Below are positions 33,901 to 47,255 of a stretch of DNA of 64,000 nt, piece after piece. The notes below the pieces were generated by a model. It did no database searches, was not told the origin of the DNA, and saw only the letters and a program-made list of their open reading frames with translations. This DNA is from Macquaria australasica (lineage: Eukaryota > Chordata > Actinopteri > Centrarchiformes > Percichthyidae). Where the stretch lies: positions 444,501 through 508,500 of the forward strand of contig SEMN01000342.1 of the NCBI GenBank assembly GCA_005408345.1. Direction: 5' to 3'. The position numbers and the translations under genes were made by a program. The stretch's first letter is position 1, and each line of letters starts with the position of its first letter.

Positions 33901-36900
33901 AAGTGCATGCTAATTACCGCAGAGATCATTCCAGTTTTTGTTATAAACTTCTGGCCAGAAGGTTTGAGTATGCCAGTCGCTTTTTTGCTGAGAGTTAGAT
34001 AAAAAGATTGATACCTCTCTCATATCTGTCCGTTAAATATAACGCTACAGCCAGCAGGCGGTTAGCTTAGCTTAGCTTAGCTTAGCGACTGGAAACAGGG
34101 GGAAACAGCTAGGCTCTGTCCAACTTGTCATTTTTACACTTTTTGCAGGGATAAAACAAACGAGATATAAAGTGTTGATAAGTGAGCTTTAGTAGTGCTT
34201 GTAGGCGGATTTTGTTACCTTTGGACAGAGCCAGACTAGCTGTTTCGCCCTGTTTCTAGTCTTTATGCTAAGCTAAGCTAACGGTGTGCTAGTTTTAGCT
34301 TCATATTTACCATACAGACACGTGAGTGGTATCGATCTTCTCAGTTAATTCTCAGGAAATAAGTGTATTTCCCAAAATGTCGAACTATTCCCTCAATGTA
34401 TCGTTTTCTACGGACTTGTAGTGCTTCTAAGTACCTTTCATAGTAAAAGTAAACTGTGCACAACACCCAGATATTCATAAAGAGTAAATGTCAACTTTCA
34501 TGAAAGTTGCCCATCAGCTGGTTGAAAGAAATGAGATATGGCGAAACAAATAAACATGTCCTGCTCTGTGGCATTCTTGCTAATGTGAGACTCCCCGTCA
34601 TAAACCTAAAACAGATCAGTGTAGAGTTTCAAAGGAGTGTTGTTGTGGCCACACTGCAACACAGAGTCCCAGACACTGCATGAACAAGCCAAAACTGAAA
34701 AGTTCTCATCGCAGTCTCCGTGGACGTCTATTTCCTGTTATAAAAGCCCCAACACCACCGTCTCAGACCAAAATAGTCTTTCTAATCAATCATGAGTATA
34801 AGCTCCCAGGACAGGACAAATCAGAGCCTAGCATGGAGAAAAATGCAACTGAGGATCTCCCTCGGGACCTTTAAATGAGACAGATTGAGTGTTCTGGCTG
34901 AGTCACACATTTGCTGTAAGAAAATATCTCACGACTTTACGATTTTTAACTTCTCTTGTCAAATGAAAACAACCAAATTCCAAACCTTAAAGGAGATGAA
35001 ACTCGTACATAAACTGTCACTCAAAATTACGTTTTTGTAATATGTTACGGTGTGTATTACAAAAATGTATTACATTTTTACAACGCATTGTAAAAAAGGA
35101 TTTTTATGTCACTTTTGTGCTGCTCGATTTATTTGTGTGTTTTATTTAGTTATGTTTCCATCAACGTAGGGTCAGCGAGTCCAGACAAGTTCCTCTCAGT
35201 TCCTTCTGACCCCCTGGTCACTGTGCTTACATCTGACCGTTGACCTCCTCTGTTGAAGCAGTCAGCTTTCTTCGTGCTCTCTCACACATACCAACACATA
35301 CACAAACACACACGGTCTCTGATAGGGACAACCAATTTTTGATGTCCCTCGAGGGACGCGAGATGGAATCCAGATGTATGGAAACACGTTGCTTCAAGAC
35401 TTCCTCCCTCACACACTTCACGTTGTAGGAGAAGATATGAAACATGCACAGTAAATCTCTGGCTTGTAATTTGCTGGCTTGACTCACCCACATAATGCTT
35501 GAATTTGCATAAAAATAGACCAGGGTCTGTAAGCAATTTCGCATAGATGGGTTTTTTAAAGTAATTATTGACTTATGTCTGTCAACTTTATAGGATAAAT
35601 AGGAAAAATCTGTTCATTTGGTTTAATTTGAATGGACTCCTGATGACATTAAGTATTAATTATTACATCATTTATTGTTCTCTGTGTGCGTGCATCTGCT
35701 TGAGTTTTTGTCTTTGTTCACAACTGTATCAAAACAATAGTTTCCTCCTCTGCCTTGCAGGATGGATGAGAACTACAATATTGTCCCTCATGGAGTGAAC
35801 TTCCAGGATCCCATCTTCCCCGACACTGCAGAGATCCACCGCATGTTTGCCAGCCTGTTCCAGTTTTCAAACTGCACGCCTGGCACTCAGGTCCACAGCT
35901 ACACGCCGGAGTGGGAGGCTCAGGAGGACAGCCGGGTATGTAGCCCATCAGAACCACCTCCATAAACCGGCTCCTAGTGCTGATAGCACGTTTGCCTCTT
36001 TTGAAGTGTCTTTCTCATACTCACTTAAGGACTTCTATTTGGATTCAGTTGCTGCGTATTCATGGTGGCTACACAAATGATTTGGGGAAAAAGAGTGGAG
36101 TGAGCCCCATAAGCCTGAAGTATTGTGGTACACACATAAAGGATTCAATATTACATCCTGTTGTTTTCAAAGGAATACTATGAAAGCGCTGGCAAGTTAA
36201 ACATATTCTTAATGCATGGGAAACCAAACACACATTTCCTGAGGTTTTGGCTAGACAAAGAACTCACTATGTGTAAAGGAAAAATCTACTTTAAAAAACA
36301 TGTTTTTTGCCAGCTCTTTGGCAAACCATTTTGTTGTTTCATCAAGTATTTTCTTATTCCCAAAGATGAGAGCCCTAACGTAGAAGTAAGTGACATCACG
36401 TGGAGACGTGTCCAGTGCAACTACAATGGTCTTTGATAGGTCACAAAACACTAAAGCCAGGTTTGGGTGCCAGTCCCTCAGAATCAAATACCAAGTGCTG
36501 TTTTACACGGATGTTCAACAATCAAGCGAGTTGAAATTCATCACAGAAGAAACTAATATTTGTAGACCAGCGCAGCCACAAGATATGATGAATACTGAGT
36601 AAAGAGGATGACTTGGATCCCTTTCTTTTTGACTGGAAAAACTATAACTCTCCACCGATTTATATAACCAATGCAACAATGCATGCCCACCCTCTGGGTG
36701 ATACTGAAAGGAATTTATGGAAACGTAGAAAATCACTAACTAAAGTAAAACCAGTGAAAGTGGATACATCATAAAAGTAAATTACAACTCTTAATCACAA
36801 AATTGCTCCTGAATTACACAGGACCATGCAGAATGATGACAGTGTGAGAGTATCTAAAGGTCACTACTCTTTTTAATGCTTATGACACTCATATCGATGC

Positions 36901-39900
36901 ACATCAGATTTCAAAATGACCTGAATTAAACTAATAAGCTTCAGCTCCGGTTCACGCCTCGCTGTCACTGTGTAATTGAGGAAAGCTAATTTTTACCTAA
37001 ACACCATTGGCAAACTCTAACACTTGGTGCTCCTTGACTCAGTAAGTTTCCTGCATCTCGTCTCAGAGTCCATGTGTCAGTATATAAATGGTTTCCAGTC
37101 ACTCGCCACTGCTTTATCCCCTGTAATGAATCTAAACCTTTGGCATAATCCCCCTGATTTAGGTCAGTCTTCTTCTGTCTGTTTCCAATCATTTGCTGAC
37201 TACTCATAAAAGCAAAAACCTGCAGTGGGCAAAGAGAATGAAAACATGGTTTGCATTTCCATTAACAGCAAACTTTTGGGTCAGGCCAGTGATTATAATT
37301 ACAGAGCGACATTTAGATATCAGTGCTGCTCTCTTACATCATTCTTGTGATTAGATTTCCTCCTAGAAAAATAAAAACAGACTTTGTTTTCACTGGTACT
37401 GCGCAACCATTGTTTAGACAACTGACCTAAACCCACATCAGGACAGATAACATGTTATAATCCAGTGTCAACCAAAGTAAATCAAACGGCATGTAGTCAT
37501 CTTGGTCCCAACACTGATGCAAAATATTAGCTTTGAAGGGCTACAAGCACTGTCAATACACAAGAGTCACAAGATTTCAGCTTCAGTTAACTAACTAAAC
37601 TTTTCTTTAATACCCAAGATGTGCAGAAAGGTTTCCAACATGCCTCCTCTTAGAGAAGGCTTCGGTCCTGCATAAAATATAAACCCTTTTTGTTCTGTCC
37701 ATGTTGCAGTTGAGTTTGGATGACATCAGAGTTGATCAAATCCTGCTGGGTACTGAGGGTGCGCCACATGGATCCATTTTGGGAAAGTCAAATACTGTGG
37801 ACCTGGAGTTTGAAGGAAGCATTGTGGGAAATGTAGGATCCAGTGTTTTTGGCGCTTGAACCTTACCAGGGTCTGAAAGTCAGGATATCTCTCCCTCAGC
37901 TGCTTCGATCTTGACCATTATTTTTTGATCTGTTTTATGAAGGTGCAATACTAATGTCAATAATTTTTCTAGTCTCGAGGGGTACAACACAGCCTGTAAA
38001 AATAGTTTTATATTGTGTTCTGAAGATTACTCTAGTGACATCACTTAAGTAATCTCAGTATGGGCTTGGAAACTAAAAATCTGTAACACAAAGCCTGCTT
38101 TAACCAGTTAACCGTTGATATAAATTATATTGTCGCTTCTGTGTTTGGTTGACAAATTCTCAAACTCTAAGCCAGCGGTACGATTTCACATTGATCTCTG
38201 ATTCTGTCCAATCAGCCCTAAAGAAATAACGCTTCTCTTTTTATACACTGCTCTTAATAACATTAGATTGGTGTTTAATGCAAAACCCATGTTGTTTTTG
38301 AGATCCAGAGATATAGATGACTATAGCATATCTCCTTTCACACTCTTTAATACTGAGAGCGTCGCAGAATACCAATATCTTGGCATCCTGGCATCAAATT
38401 TACATTTAAATACAACATAGAAAATCTTGTTGGTAAACTGATGGAAGTTTGACTTTTTGTACAGAAACAAAACAAGCTTCCCCCCTGAGTTGTATGAAGA
38501 GGATTGTTGAAGCCGTTTTCCTCTTACTTCTGCATTATGGAGATATGATTCACTGAGACAGCAACGCCTATTTATAAGCCCTGTTAAAAATTTCACTCTT
38601 AAGTTTATGACTGGAGGTAATTTAAATACTCACTGCTGCATTTTCTATGATAAATGCGATTGATTTGCCTTCCCTGATTGAGAGACGTAATAACCACTGG
38701 TATATATTTATCTACAAAACCCTTGTTGGAAAATTGCCATCTCGTATCTCATCATTGCTGCTCTGGAGCTCTGGCCCATACTTAACCTGCCAAAATGATT
38801 GGTTGATGCTTATGAAACAATATATCACAACTAATGTAGGAAAAGGCTGCTCTTTTTCTGTTAGTGCAGTGGCCTCATGGAATAATTTGCAATGCCACAT
38901 AAAATTCAAAACCCTGTAACTTCAAAACCATTCTGAATAATAATCATTTACCTGCCTATAACTGCTTTAATTGAGCCCGTGTCCTCTTTCTCGTCTATTA
39001 TTCTGTCTTGTTTGGGACTCTGTCTGTACGAAACGTGCTCTTTTACTTGATTTACTGCTTTATCAAGCTCTATTCCAGACATGTGGTACAAGAAAGTGTT
39101 TATTATTACCAGTGCCCTTACTTTGCATGGGTATAATTCAACTGTACCTTTTTTTTGTCTCCAGGTTTGAATGTCCACGTCACATTAAAGCTGGGGTAGG
39201 CAGCTTTCTTTTGGCGTCATTGGGCAAAAATGCCATATTAACCGTGCAGCATATTGTAATTCAACTGGTCTGAGAGCGAGCCCTATGAGGTATACAGTTT
39301 CACTGGGGAACCGACTCCTTCTGCTGCCGGTCGAAGTTGTGGGTTTGGTGGGAGGGGCTTAGCAGAGTGATACGAGGCAGCAGGGAGAGAAGGTTTTGCC
39401 TAGGTTGCACAGATACTGCCTACCCCAGCTTTAATAAAGCACAAAAGCTCATCATTAGCAAAATATGTCTTCCACTCGGAGGCCAGTTTGTACGCACGCT
39501 GTTAACGTGGACATAGGAACCAACTGAAGGTGTCTTGTGTTGGAGTGAAAGCGATACCTGAATGCACAGAACAGTGATGGGCCATTTTACACCCTCTGCT
39601 TTAGATAACTTGATTGCTCCTGAACTCCATCCTTTGCATTAAAAGTTTCATACCCCTTTCAAATCCCTTATGGGACATAAGTAAAAGCACATGGGCAAAG
39701 TCCACAGCTAATATTACAGCGGATAATGTACTAACCAGTGATGCAGGTCGGCAGCCAGCAGCACATTTTTAACATTTCCTCAAAACCCTCAGCGGTTGTT
39801 ATCTGATGGCAGGGAATATACATCAGTGTTTCACGCTGGCCCATGTGGAAGCATTAAGACCTGTGAAGGAAATCCACACTCAGGCAGACAGGCATGCAGT

Positions 39901-41059
39901 CAGAGGCAGCTGGAGCTCATTTTTTTCACCTAGGAAAGGTCCGGGCCTTTGGATCGTCTGTTGCGGGTTCGCAGGCATGTTGGGTTTCATCCCGCGGTGG
40001 TGTCTCCATGTTGTGTAACCATTTTCTTTACCTTTAGATTTATCTTGGTCCCTACCTGGAGCTACAGTGTTGTCTTTGGCTTATTTAAATTGGCTGGTAC
40101 ATAGAGAGCAGCGCATACAGTACATGGCAACTCTTCAGCTACATTTCCACGAACTGTTCCACAGAAAGAAAGGTATAATCTCAAAAATACTTAATGATTA
40201 ATTTCTTGACTTTTTTCCCTTCCTTTTTCTTTCTTTTTAGGCTTCAAGCAGCCATAAACGTTCCTTTTAGACTCACTCATACACAAACAGTGGAATATGC
40301 TGAAAGACATACGAGCTGTTGGCACTGGTTGTCAGCCCAGAGAGCATGCCAGGAGTGTTTGACTTATCCAAAGGAAATCCACTATCAATTGCAGCAGATG
40401 TGTCAGGTGCTACGTCATAAATGCTACAAAAACATATTAAATCTGACACTAGTATTTAGTATGAGCCGTTATGGGATAAAACTCCAAATATGATTTCATT
40501 CAAAAGGCCGTGCAAGATGAAAGTAAGTTGGAAATCTTGCAGAATATAAGCTGACACTGGCCTTCTTCGAGCAGGGACTTGCAAGTAACCTGAAAGTAAT
40601 TGATCAATGACTTGACAGTTCAGTGTTTAAATGGGTCACAGTCAATTACATGTTTGCCTGAAGTGCACTTATTAAAATGCTCCTCATGCATTTCCAGATA
40701 TTTCAAATGCATTTACTGCAAAAACTGGAATAATTAAGTGAACATCCTTTCTCTTATCTTCACAGTTGCTGTGCTCCGCAGTGCAGAAGGCTCTGTTTGA
40801 GGAGGAGGAGAGGGTCAGGACTCTCTCCCAGCAGGTGCGTTCCTTGGAGAAAGCCAACGACCACCTGAAAGAAAAGGTGAAGACCATGAAACGTCAGCTA
40901 CGCCAGGCCCAACGAGAAATAACGAAGGAGCAACAGACCCTCAGCCTCAAACAGCTCTACGAGTCAAAGACGCCCCAAACTCACCCCGATCAGGACACTA
41001 CCCAGGACCAGAGAAACCGGCCACTTAAAAAGGTCCTCTCCAAGAGGCTAAAAAAATAG
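30950..41059 (+). CDS. ccdc3: Coiled-coil domain-containing protein 3 (CCDC3), complete
   Basis: Exons 30950-31308, 35761-35935 and 40766-41059 give 275 residues; human CCDC3 has 270. Residues 1-19 form a hydrophobic signal peptide ahead of CQLPHDWRPQTEACRAELAQ. The luminal domain has conserved Cys 20, 33, 78 and 104, the block LCDQAWGSMLEVPAGSRFNV with an NVT glycosylation site (Asn 95), then MDENYNIVPHGVNFQDPIFP and a second site (NCT, Asn 157). Exon 3 encodes a long charged coiled coil (about 183-245) and a basic tail. CCDC3 is a secreted protein made by endothelium and fat in mammals and linked to lipid metabolism and TNF signalling. It runs convergent to camk1. I cannot tell which teleost duplicate this is. 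Confidence 0.95.
31350..31590. repeat. ccdc3: Dispersed fish repeat in ccdc3 intron 1
   Basis: The block opening AATTCAATTCAGTTTTATTT and containing GAGCAGGTCTAGACCGACTC and GGCAAGGAAAAACTCCCTTT is a repeat pattern I recognise as very common in percomorph genomes. It starts about 40 bases after the exon 1 donor. The class is not assigned. Confidence 0.65.
31591..33980. other. ccdc3: ccdc3 intron 1, first part
   Basis: It holds a tRNA-like SINE at about 32,575-32,740. This has a GACAGAAAATAAGGTGAGAG stretch and an end, TTAACCGCTAATCCACCAGG, that resembles a D-arm/A-box sequence read in reverse. Otherwise I see no gene or long structured element. Confidence 0.4.
33989..34395. mobile_element. 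ccdc3: Palindromic MITE in ccdc3 intron 1
   Basis: Arms 33989-34122 and 34222-34354 are inverted copies around a loop of about 100 bases. For example, GACTGGAAACAGGGGGAAAC in the left arm pairs with the CTAGCTGTTTCGCCCTGTTT stretch in the right arm. A short (TTAGC)n expansion lies at 34062-34086. The right end continues with AAAATGTCGAACTATTCCCT, typical of a common fish MITE; the left end lacks the matching part. Confidence 0.75.
38160..38920 (+). mobile_element. LINE (L2-like) 3' remnant, frameshifted
   Basis: The first part reads RLVFNAKPMLFLRSRDIDD and later AEYQYLGI, the reverse-transcriptase thumb region. The second part, in another frame at 38647-38919, reads RRNNHWYIFIYKTLVGKLPS and later FSVSAVASWNNLQCHIK, the C-terminal end. 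Frameshifts separate the parts, so it is dead. It has the same orientation as ccdc3. Confidence 0.8.
39184..39435. mobile_element. 252-bp MITE with perfect 20-bp inverted ends, TTAA-flanked
   Basis: ATTAAAGCTGGGGTAGGCAG at 39184-39203 is repeated exactly, inverted, at 39416-39435. TTAA lies at both ends (39185-39188 and 39431-39434), which fits a TTAA target duplication outside a 15-base inverted repeat. There is no coding capacity. Confidence 0.85.
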
Positions 41060-41882
41060 TTTTTTAGTCTTTTTCTTTAGTTGGACAGAGCGAACGGAAA
41101 GGATTGTGTGTGAAAAGCTGGGGGGAAGAGACAGCAACAGCAGCAACAATTAACAGAGGGGATCAGTTTAGAGTAACATGATGGACTTTCATTCTCTGAG
41201 TCTTCAACCTAATTAATGTGCTTATTTCTTAAGGAACACAACACATTTCAAGAAACTTCACCTGCACAACAAAACACTGTTGTTTTAGTTAGCAGTAAAA
41301 TTGACCTGTGCCATTGAGACTGTCAACTACAAAGAGACCATTCATGCCTATTTACATCCTTATCCATATACCTCTAAGAAGTCTGTGTGTGTGTGTCTGC
41401 TGGGAGGGGAAGAGAGGGCTTTCACTGGACCTATTTTGTGTCCCCAGATGAACCAAAGTGAAGGATTAACTGCCTCTGAGATAAAGGGTTTAAATGGTTT
41501 CACAGGAGTAAGAAATCTTCATCTGAATCTCCTCAACTCTTATTTCACCCCATTAGTCCAATATGATCATTCTCTGTGAATAATAACTGCTGCTGTTGCC
41601 CGTCTCAACCCCCAAACTTTTACCTTTGTCTTTTGTTAGTTTAATTCATTGGCAGCACAAAACATTTTCCAAACATTGGACAGAGCTCATAGCTGGCGGA
41701 TGCACTGTTAAACAATATGTGCAAAATTGAATATCTTGCTTTTTTTCTGTGCTGGACACATTATGCATTGTATAAATATTAGAATTAGTCACGTTTCTTG
41801 CTTCAGTCATCAAAATGCTCCACATTTGGACAAGCTAATATGAACATGGCACAAATGAGCAGTTACTGATTGCAATGAGTGA

Positions 41883-41888
41883 AATAAA
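41883..41888 (+). terminator. ccdc3: ccdc3 polyadenylation signal, proximal
   Basis: AATAAA about 820 bases past the ccdc3 stop. A second, distal set (AAATAAATAAAC) is at 42411-42422. Which one is used cannot be told from the sequence. Confidence 0.45.
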
Positions 41889-44800
41889 GTACGCAATATA
41901 CAAGTTGTGAGCATTCAAAATCTTGTGTGTGGAAATACATCATGCTCCTGCGACTGTGTATATGAGCGTATAGTTACAGAGGAGCAGCTGTGCCAAAGTT
42001 TAAAAGATGCAAGACATCACGTTACGTCACATCGCTCTTTTTTCTACCTTTGCCTGCTTTTCATTTACTTGTTTGATCTATTTATACCCAAGAAACTATC
42101 CCAAAGTGTAGCGATTCTTTAAATTCAGTAAATTGTTTCCCAAGGGTGCTTTTTTTTTTTTCAAGTTCTCCTTTATGCAAATTGCACTGAAAAACAGGGT
42201 GCTGAGCACTCATTATGTCCAGCCAGGGAGCCTGGCGTGGTACAGGATTGGCTTTTTCTGTGTCAGAAATGAAAGTTTGCTTTTATTATACTTTCTGTGT
42301 TTGCTTTTCTTCTTATTTTTTCTTTTTCTAAACTATAAACATCTGGTTTGCTTTGCCAATAGCATAATCATTTGTGTAACAGTTATTGTGTGGGTTTTTT
42401 TTTTTTTTATAAATAAATAAACTTTTACAAAACTTCCTATGTTGTCAGTTTTATCTTCATAACATGCACATGCTCATGTAGGTTACTACTACATCCATCC
42501 ACAGATTGCAGCCTCCTTGAGAATTACAAAACAGCTCCTCATATGCAGTCATCATAACGTCTGAAGCTTTCAACATATATAAATCAAACAATAAAAACCA
42601 ATATTGTGTAAAGTTGTAAAAGTAGCTTCCTATGCAGCACCACAATCCCTACAGAGGGGAAATGGGATGAAAATGTTTCACAGTTGCAATCTAGAAATGC
42701 AGAATTTGTAGTCTAGGTGTGTTAAAGTGTTTTTATGCTTATATCATTTGCCTCATTGACTTTTCCACACTTGTCCAATCAGATACAGAAAAGAGCCTCA
42801 TGTAACAATTTGAACCAGTTTCCTGGCGTAGTTGGACACAACAGTGTGACATTATTTAATGTTCTAAAGTTATTTTCATCTGCGATATCAGTATTTTAAA
42901 TGTGTCTAGCCAAACACCAGAACAAAGCGCCTACTGAGAGAGCTGTGAGTGGAAGTTCAATTGTAATGTTTCCTGCTTTCCATGTATTCAAGTCAGAAAT
43001 GATTAATGCTTTTTGGCATGCGCAATATGTTTAGTGTGATTTGGTGCTAATAAATCAAAAGACTTCAAAGAACTGGTGCAAATTCAAGAGCAACATAAAT
43101 CCTAAAAATAAAGTGACCTTATTTTGACCTCCTCCTCTCAAGCTTTTGTCCATTTAACGTCCGGTGCCCCTTCAGAAAGAACATGGGACCATTTCAGACG
43201 CGAAATTGTCTTGGCAGATGAAATTTTCAGCACAATTTCCAGGAGAGCTGAACCAAATTTCTTCCATATGGTGCTGTCGCATAAAACCGAGGGAATGGAG
43301 AGGCAGGGTTTGCATGGCGAGAGGAGGAACAAGAAATGGACACATTTCAAGCATCTTTTATGTCAGGAACTCTCTTGCGGCCTTGTTCTGCAGTTAAGTT
43401 AGATAGGAAGGGGACATTTACAAGCTTATCTTCCCGCGTATCGTTTGACCTCTTGAGCAAAGAGAAAAAGTGCTGCAGAGGACATCTCCACGCTACTCAT
43501 CTTGTCTCCTCGTTAGCTCTTTCTTCTCCCTGTGAAACCTTTGAATCAGACAACCTTGCCTGCAGCCAACTGTCAAAATCCCATGGACCCGGGCCAAAGA
43601 TGATATACACACACACTGCTTTCTCAACATAAACCACGGTGCACAGCCAAGCTGCAAAACAGATGTCAGGCAATACGACTGCACAGTGGTGGTCCCTTCC
43701 AGAAGAGCAGGCTATCTGTGGACATGGCTTATTTATCTTGCCATGTTCTCAAATGCTGTTACTGTCTTTGGCTCTCTGGTTACATTTTCTTTTTAGCATC
43801 TGATTGGTTAATACAGTATATCTTTTTCCTTTTTCACCCCCTTTATGTTCATATTTTCTCAAGCAGCTACACTTTGTCTCTCACTCTGTCTGTCATTCAC
43901 CGCGCCGCATGAAGAAATCCACCAGAGAGGTTTCTAACTTTGAGCTTACTAGCCTGCCACTGGCTCCATTGTTTCTGTAGGTAATTACTTGGGTCTGGAC
44001 CTGGACAGCCAGTGATTCCTTTTAAGGAAAGAAGACCAGCTCTTTTTGGTTTTTGAATTAGTCACCCCTGTTACATTAAAACAAGAGTCAACAGCCATGC
44101 AAGTGGCACTGTGAGGCTGCACAGGGCCAGATGTCTTCAGGATCTTCACCACACTGTAAGCATTTCAATACTCAAAAATAATTAAACTGAGTCAAAAGAG
44201 TTCTAATATGAATAGAGTTTACTGACAAATCAACAAGTACAGCAAACCCAAGTTAGTTCATGGAGCAACCAACAGTCAAGCGTACAAGCACACACAAACC
44301 TGAGTCAGTCCATGAAGTAACTGACTATACAGTGTACAGGTCTTCACTTTTATACACTTCTCTCACCCCTCCTTTTTCTCCTCCTGTTATGGAGCCTAAT
44401 ACATGGCGCCACCCGTTGATCTTGACCTGATGGACAGGTTGTTTTCCCACGTCTCGGTCCTGACACCATTATATTTCTTCTCCTCATCCAATAACTAATT
44501 GTGTCATATTCTAGATTTTCTGCCAATTCTCATAGGCCCAATGTTTCAGATCAGTAAATAATAGTATCTGACTGCAGCTACTCTTGTTTTTAAAAAAAAC
44601 GTACTTGTATTGTTCATTGTTCCTCCAGCCGTCATCTCCTTCACTATGCTGACTCGTCTTTGTACTGCTTGATACATTTTCTGTGTGTGTGTGTGCTACA
44701 TTAAGCTGTGACCTCTCTGACTTGGTCCTACTTACAGTGTAGAACTGATTTTTCTCCTAACCATTATCAATATGATTGACTTTGATTGACTTATACATAA

Positions 44801-44954
44801 TACTGTAATATTGATCATGACTTATTTGACCTCTCTGACCTTACCCTGCAATGATTCAATACTGATTCAGCAATATACATCAATATTATACCACATTTGG
44901 TGAATAAAATTTCCCACATCAATCCAACAGTTGTTGTAACATTTTACGAAAAAC

Positions 44955-45135
44955 GCAAATGTCAACCTGCTGATGGTGCTAGAGGAAAAGTCAGCAGGAT
45001 TCATCTTCTGGGCACCATGAACGTCTGTACAGATTTTAAAGCAGTCCATGTAGTACTTGAGAAATTTCAAACAGGACCAAAGTGATGGACCGACTGACCA
45101 ACCCTTAGAGCCACGCTGCTAGCATGGCTAAAAAG
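44955..45135 (+). repeat. Dispersed fish repeat
   Basis: The block with GAACGTCTGTACAGATTTTA, GGACCAAAGTGATGGACCGA and GCCACGCTGCTAGCATGGCT is a repeat pattern common in teleosts. A related copy in the opposite orientation begins at about 50,370. Confidence 0.6.
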
Positions 45136-46429
45136 GATGACGTGCATGTAATAACACCAGAATCTGCAATTCAGATCAAACATTATAAGAAATTTGACAT
45201 TATATTGCACCCAAGTGCAAGTCAGCGATATCTTTCCTCTTTGTCAGCTTGCACCTTCTTTCATTCTGTCTTCTGCTCCACAAAGTGAACATTACCCAGC
45301 ACCTCCGTGAACATGGCTTCGATTTGAGTGGAAACGTTTCCTCATCATCTCTTTACACTTGACGAGCTGTACTCTGGCGAGGAGGAGGTGATTTTTCAGT
45401 GTTGCCTGTCCACGTCTGTTTCAATAAGGATGACTGATGTGTGTGTTTGCTCTCAGAGACCTCTGCTGCTCCAGTCTAAACTAAAATCACAATACCGTGC
45501 TTTTAGCCTCAGTGCCAAGAGAGGGAAATGCCGCGCAAGTATCTTGGCGAGCCAAAAAGAGTGATCTCAGTATTTTACTTTATTGCTACACTAATAACCA
45601 TAACACCAGATTCAATTCCACAGCCCAGTTATGGCACGCAAAAGGGCCATGGTTCACACTTGAGAATTTGGATTTCACTGTTGTATTTTCATTCTGGGAA
45701 ATAATTTGTCATGTCCACAGTTCCTGACTAAAAACCATGACACACAAACTTTATTTCAGGCTGCAAACCACTTCAGGAGAACTTACTAGTGTGTATCTAT
45801 TTGATCGTGTTCTTCAGTCACCTCTTCATTGTTTTTGGGTGTTAAAATCTTCTTTTTTCTTCCTTTACCCCCCTCCCCATTTGGCTAAAGGTAAACTGCT
45901 GTTTTAACCTTCACAAACAACCGACTTCTTTCCCTCCCTCATCCTCCTCTTCCCTTCCCCCCTTTGTTTCTCCCTCTATCCTTCACTTGTAATTATTTTT
46001 CTCTTCGTCTGGGTTACTGACGACATCCACAAGACAAGCAGGAAGAATTTGACTTCATGTGTTTGCTGTTAGCGATGCCAAGCTGTTTTTATATGTAATG
46101 GTGAGACTCGGGGATGTTGCTATATTTTCCACCACACATGTTTACAGCGTTTTTGAGTGATTGTTTTTTGCATAGTTTTGAGAGACGAGTATCCTGCTGT
46201 GGGTTGACTGTTGTTCTTTGTAAATCCAGCAGTTGTATGGGTTACTGGTGATTGATGTTTCTATTTTGATAAACACTGAGGTGTTGCGTGCATCTCAGAT
46301 GGAAGTAGTTGTGAGCTGGTCAGTGCTTCAGATCGGATTGTGAGCTGAAGTATCATTAGCTGAGTCGAAGCTGAACGGTGATGAGGTTTGGAGGTGGAGC
46401 TGATTGGGAGTAGATTAGGAGGTGGATCC

Positions 46430-46565
46430 GGTTGTCCATTAACAGGGGTTGGCAGTTCGATCCCCGGCTCCTCCTCTACTTGAGCAAGACACTGAACCCT
46501 GAGTTGCTCCCGACTGGCAGGCGCTTTGTCTGTTAAGGTAGAAAAGCGCTATACAAATGCAGTCC
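46430..46565 (+). repeat. tRNA-derived SINE, 5'-truncated
   Basis: GTTCGATCCCCGGCTCCTCC retains a Pol III B-box-like GTTCGATCC. It is followed by CAAGACACTGAACCCTGAGT and the tail AAGCGCTATACAAATGCAGT, the typical body and tail of a widespread fish SINE. Confidence 0.75.
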
Positions 46566-47044
46566 GTCTACACTAGTGTAGCTAAGCAAGCCAACAGATA
46601 TGACCACATGTGTTTGTGCAGCCCCACTCACAAATACTGACTAACTTAAGTCCCACTGATCACTTTTAAACAAGTGAAAGCTAATAACGTCCTTGTGAAG
46701 CAGACAGAGCAAAAATGTTACACAAAAAGGAGACACTTTTTGCACAACCAGATAATTAAAAGTAGATGTTAGCTAAAAACACCTCATGTATTGGCAGCAT
46801 TCTACAGACCCTCTCACTATGAAACTGAATCCCTTAATTTTTTGCCTTAACATTCACTTAATTGACCCATTAATTTTGATTAAAGGTATGTATTTTAATG
46901 GGATTTTAAGAGTATTGTTAATAGATAAAGGATTGTAAGGTATTATTAATGGATTATATGCTATGTTTAAGGAGTTTTTGAGGGGTAAAACACCTTAAAA
47001 TTGACCACTTAATTATATCTTAAAAGGCCTTTATTTTTCAGTTA

Positions 47045-47255
47045 AGGTTGCTGGAGCCTATCCCAGCATACATTGGGCGAGAGGCTGGGTACACCCTGGA
47101 CAGGTGGCCAGTCTATCACAGGGCTAACACATAGACAACCATTCAGACCTACAGAGAATTTAGAGTCAACAATTAACCTGACCTGCATGAGGAGTACCCA
47201 GAGGAACCTTCCTGCTACGAGGCAACAGTGCTAACCACTGCACCACTGCGCCACC
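47045..47255. repeat. Dispersed fish repeat
   Basis: The block opening TTGCTGGAGCCTATCCCAGC and containing GGGTACACCCTGGACAGGTG, and ending with AACCACTGCACCACTGCGCC, is a very common teleost repeat. I do not assign a class. Confidence 0.65.

Larger units (their letters stand above)
35936..40765. other. ccdc3: ccdc3 intron 2 (4.8 kb)
   Basis: It holds the LINE remnant at 38160-38920 and the TTAA-flanked MITE at 39184-39435. The stretch 36,150-36,520 looks like another dispersed repeat that I cannot name. No additional exon is supported. Confidence 0.45.

Noticed and set aside
44190..44480. Solo LTR
   Set aside because: I could not find TG...CA ends with a target duplication, so the call is not supported.
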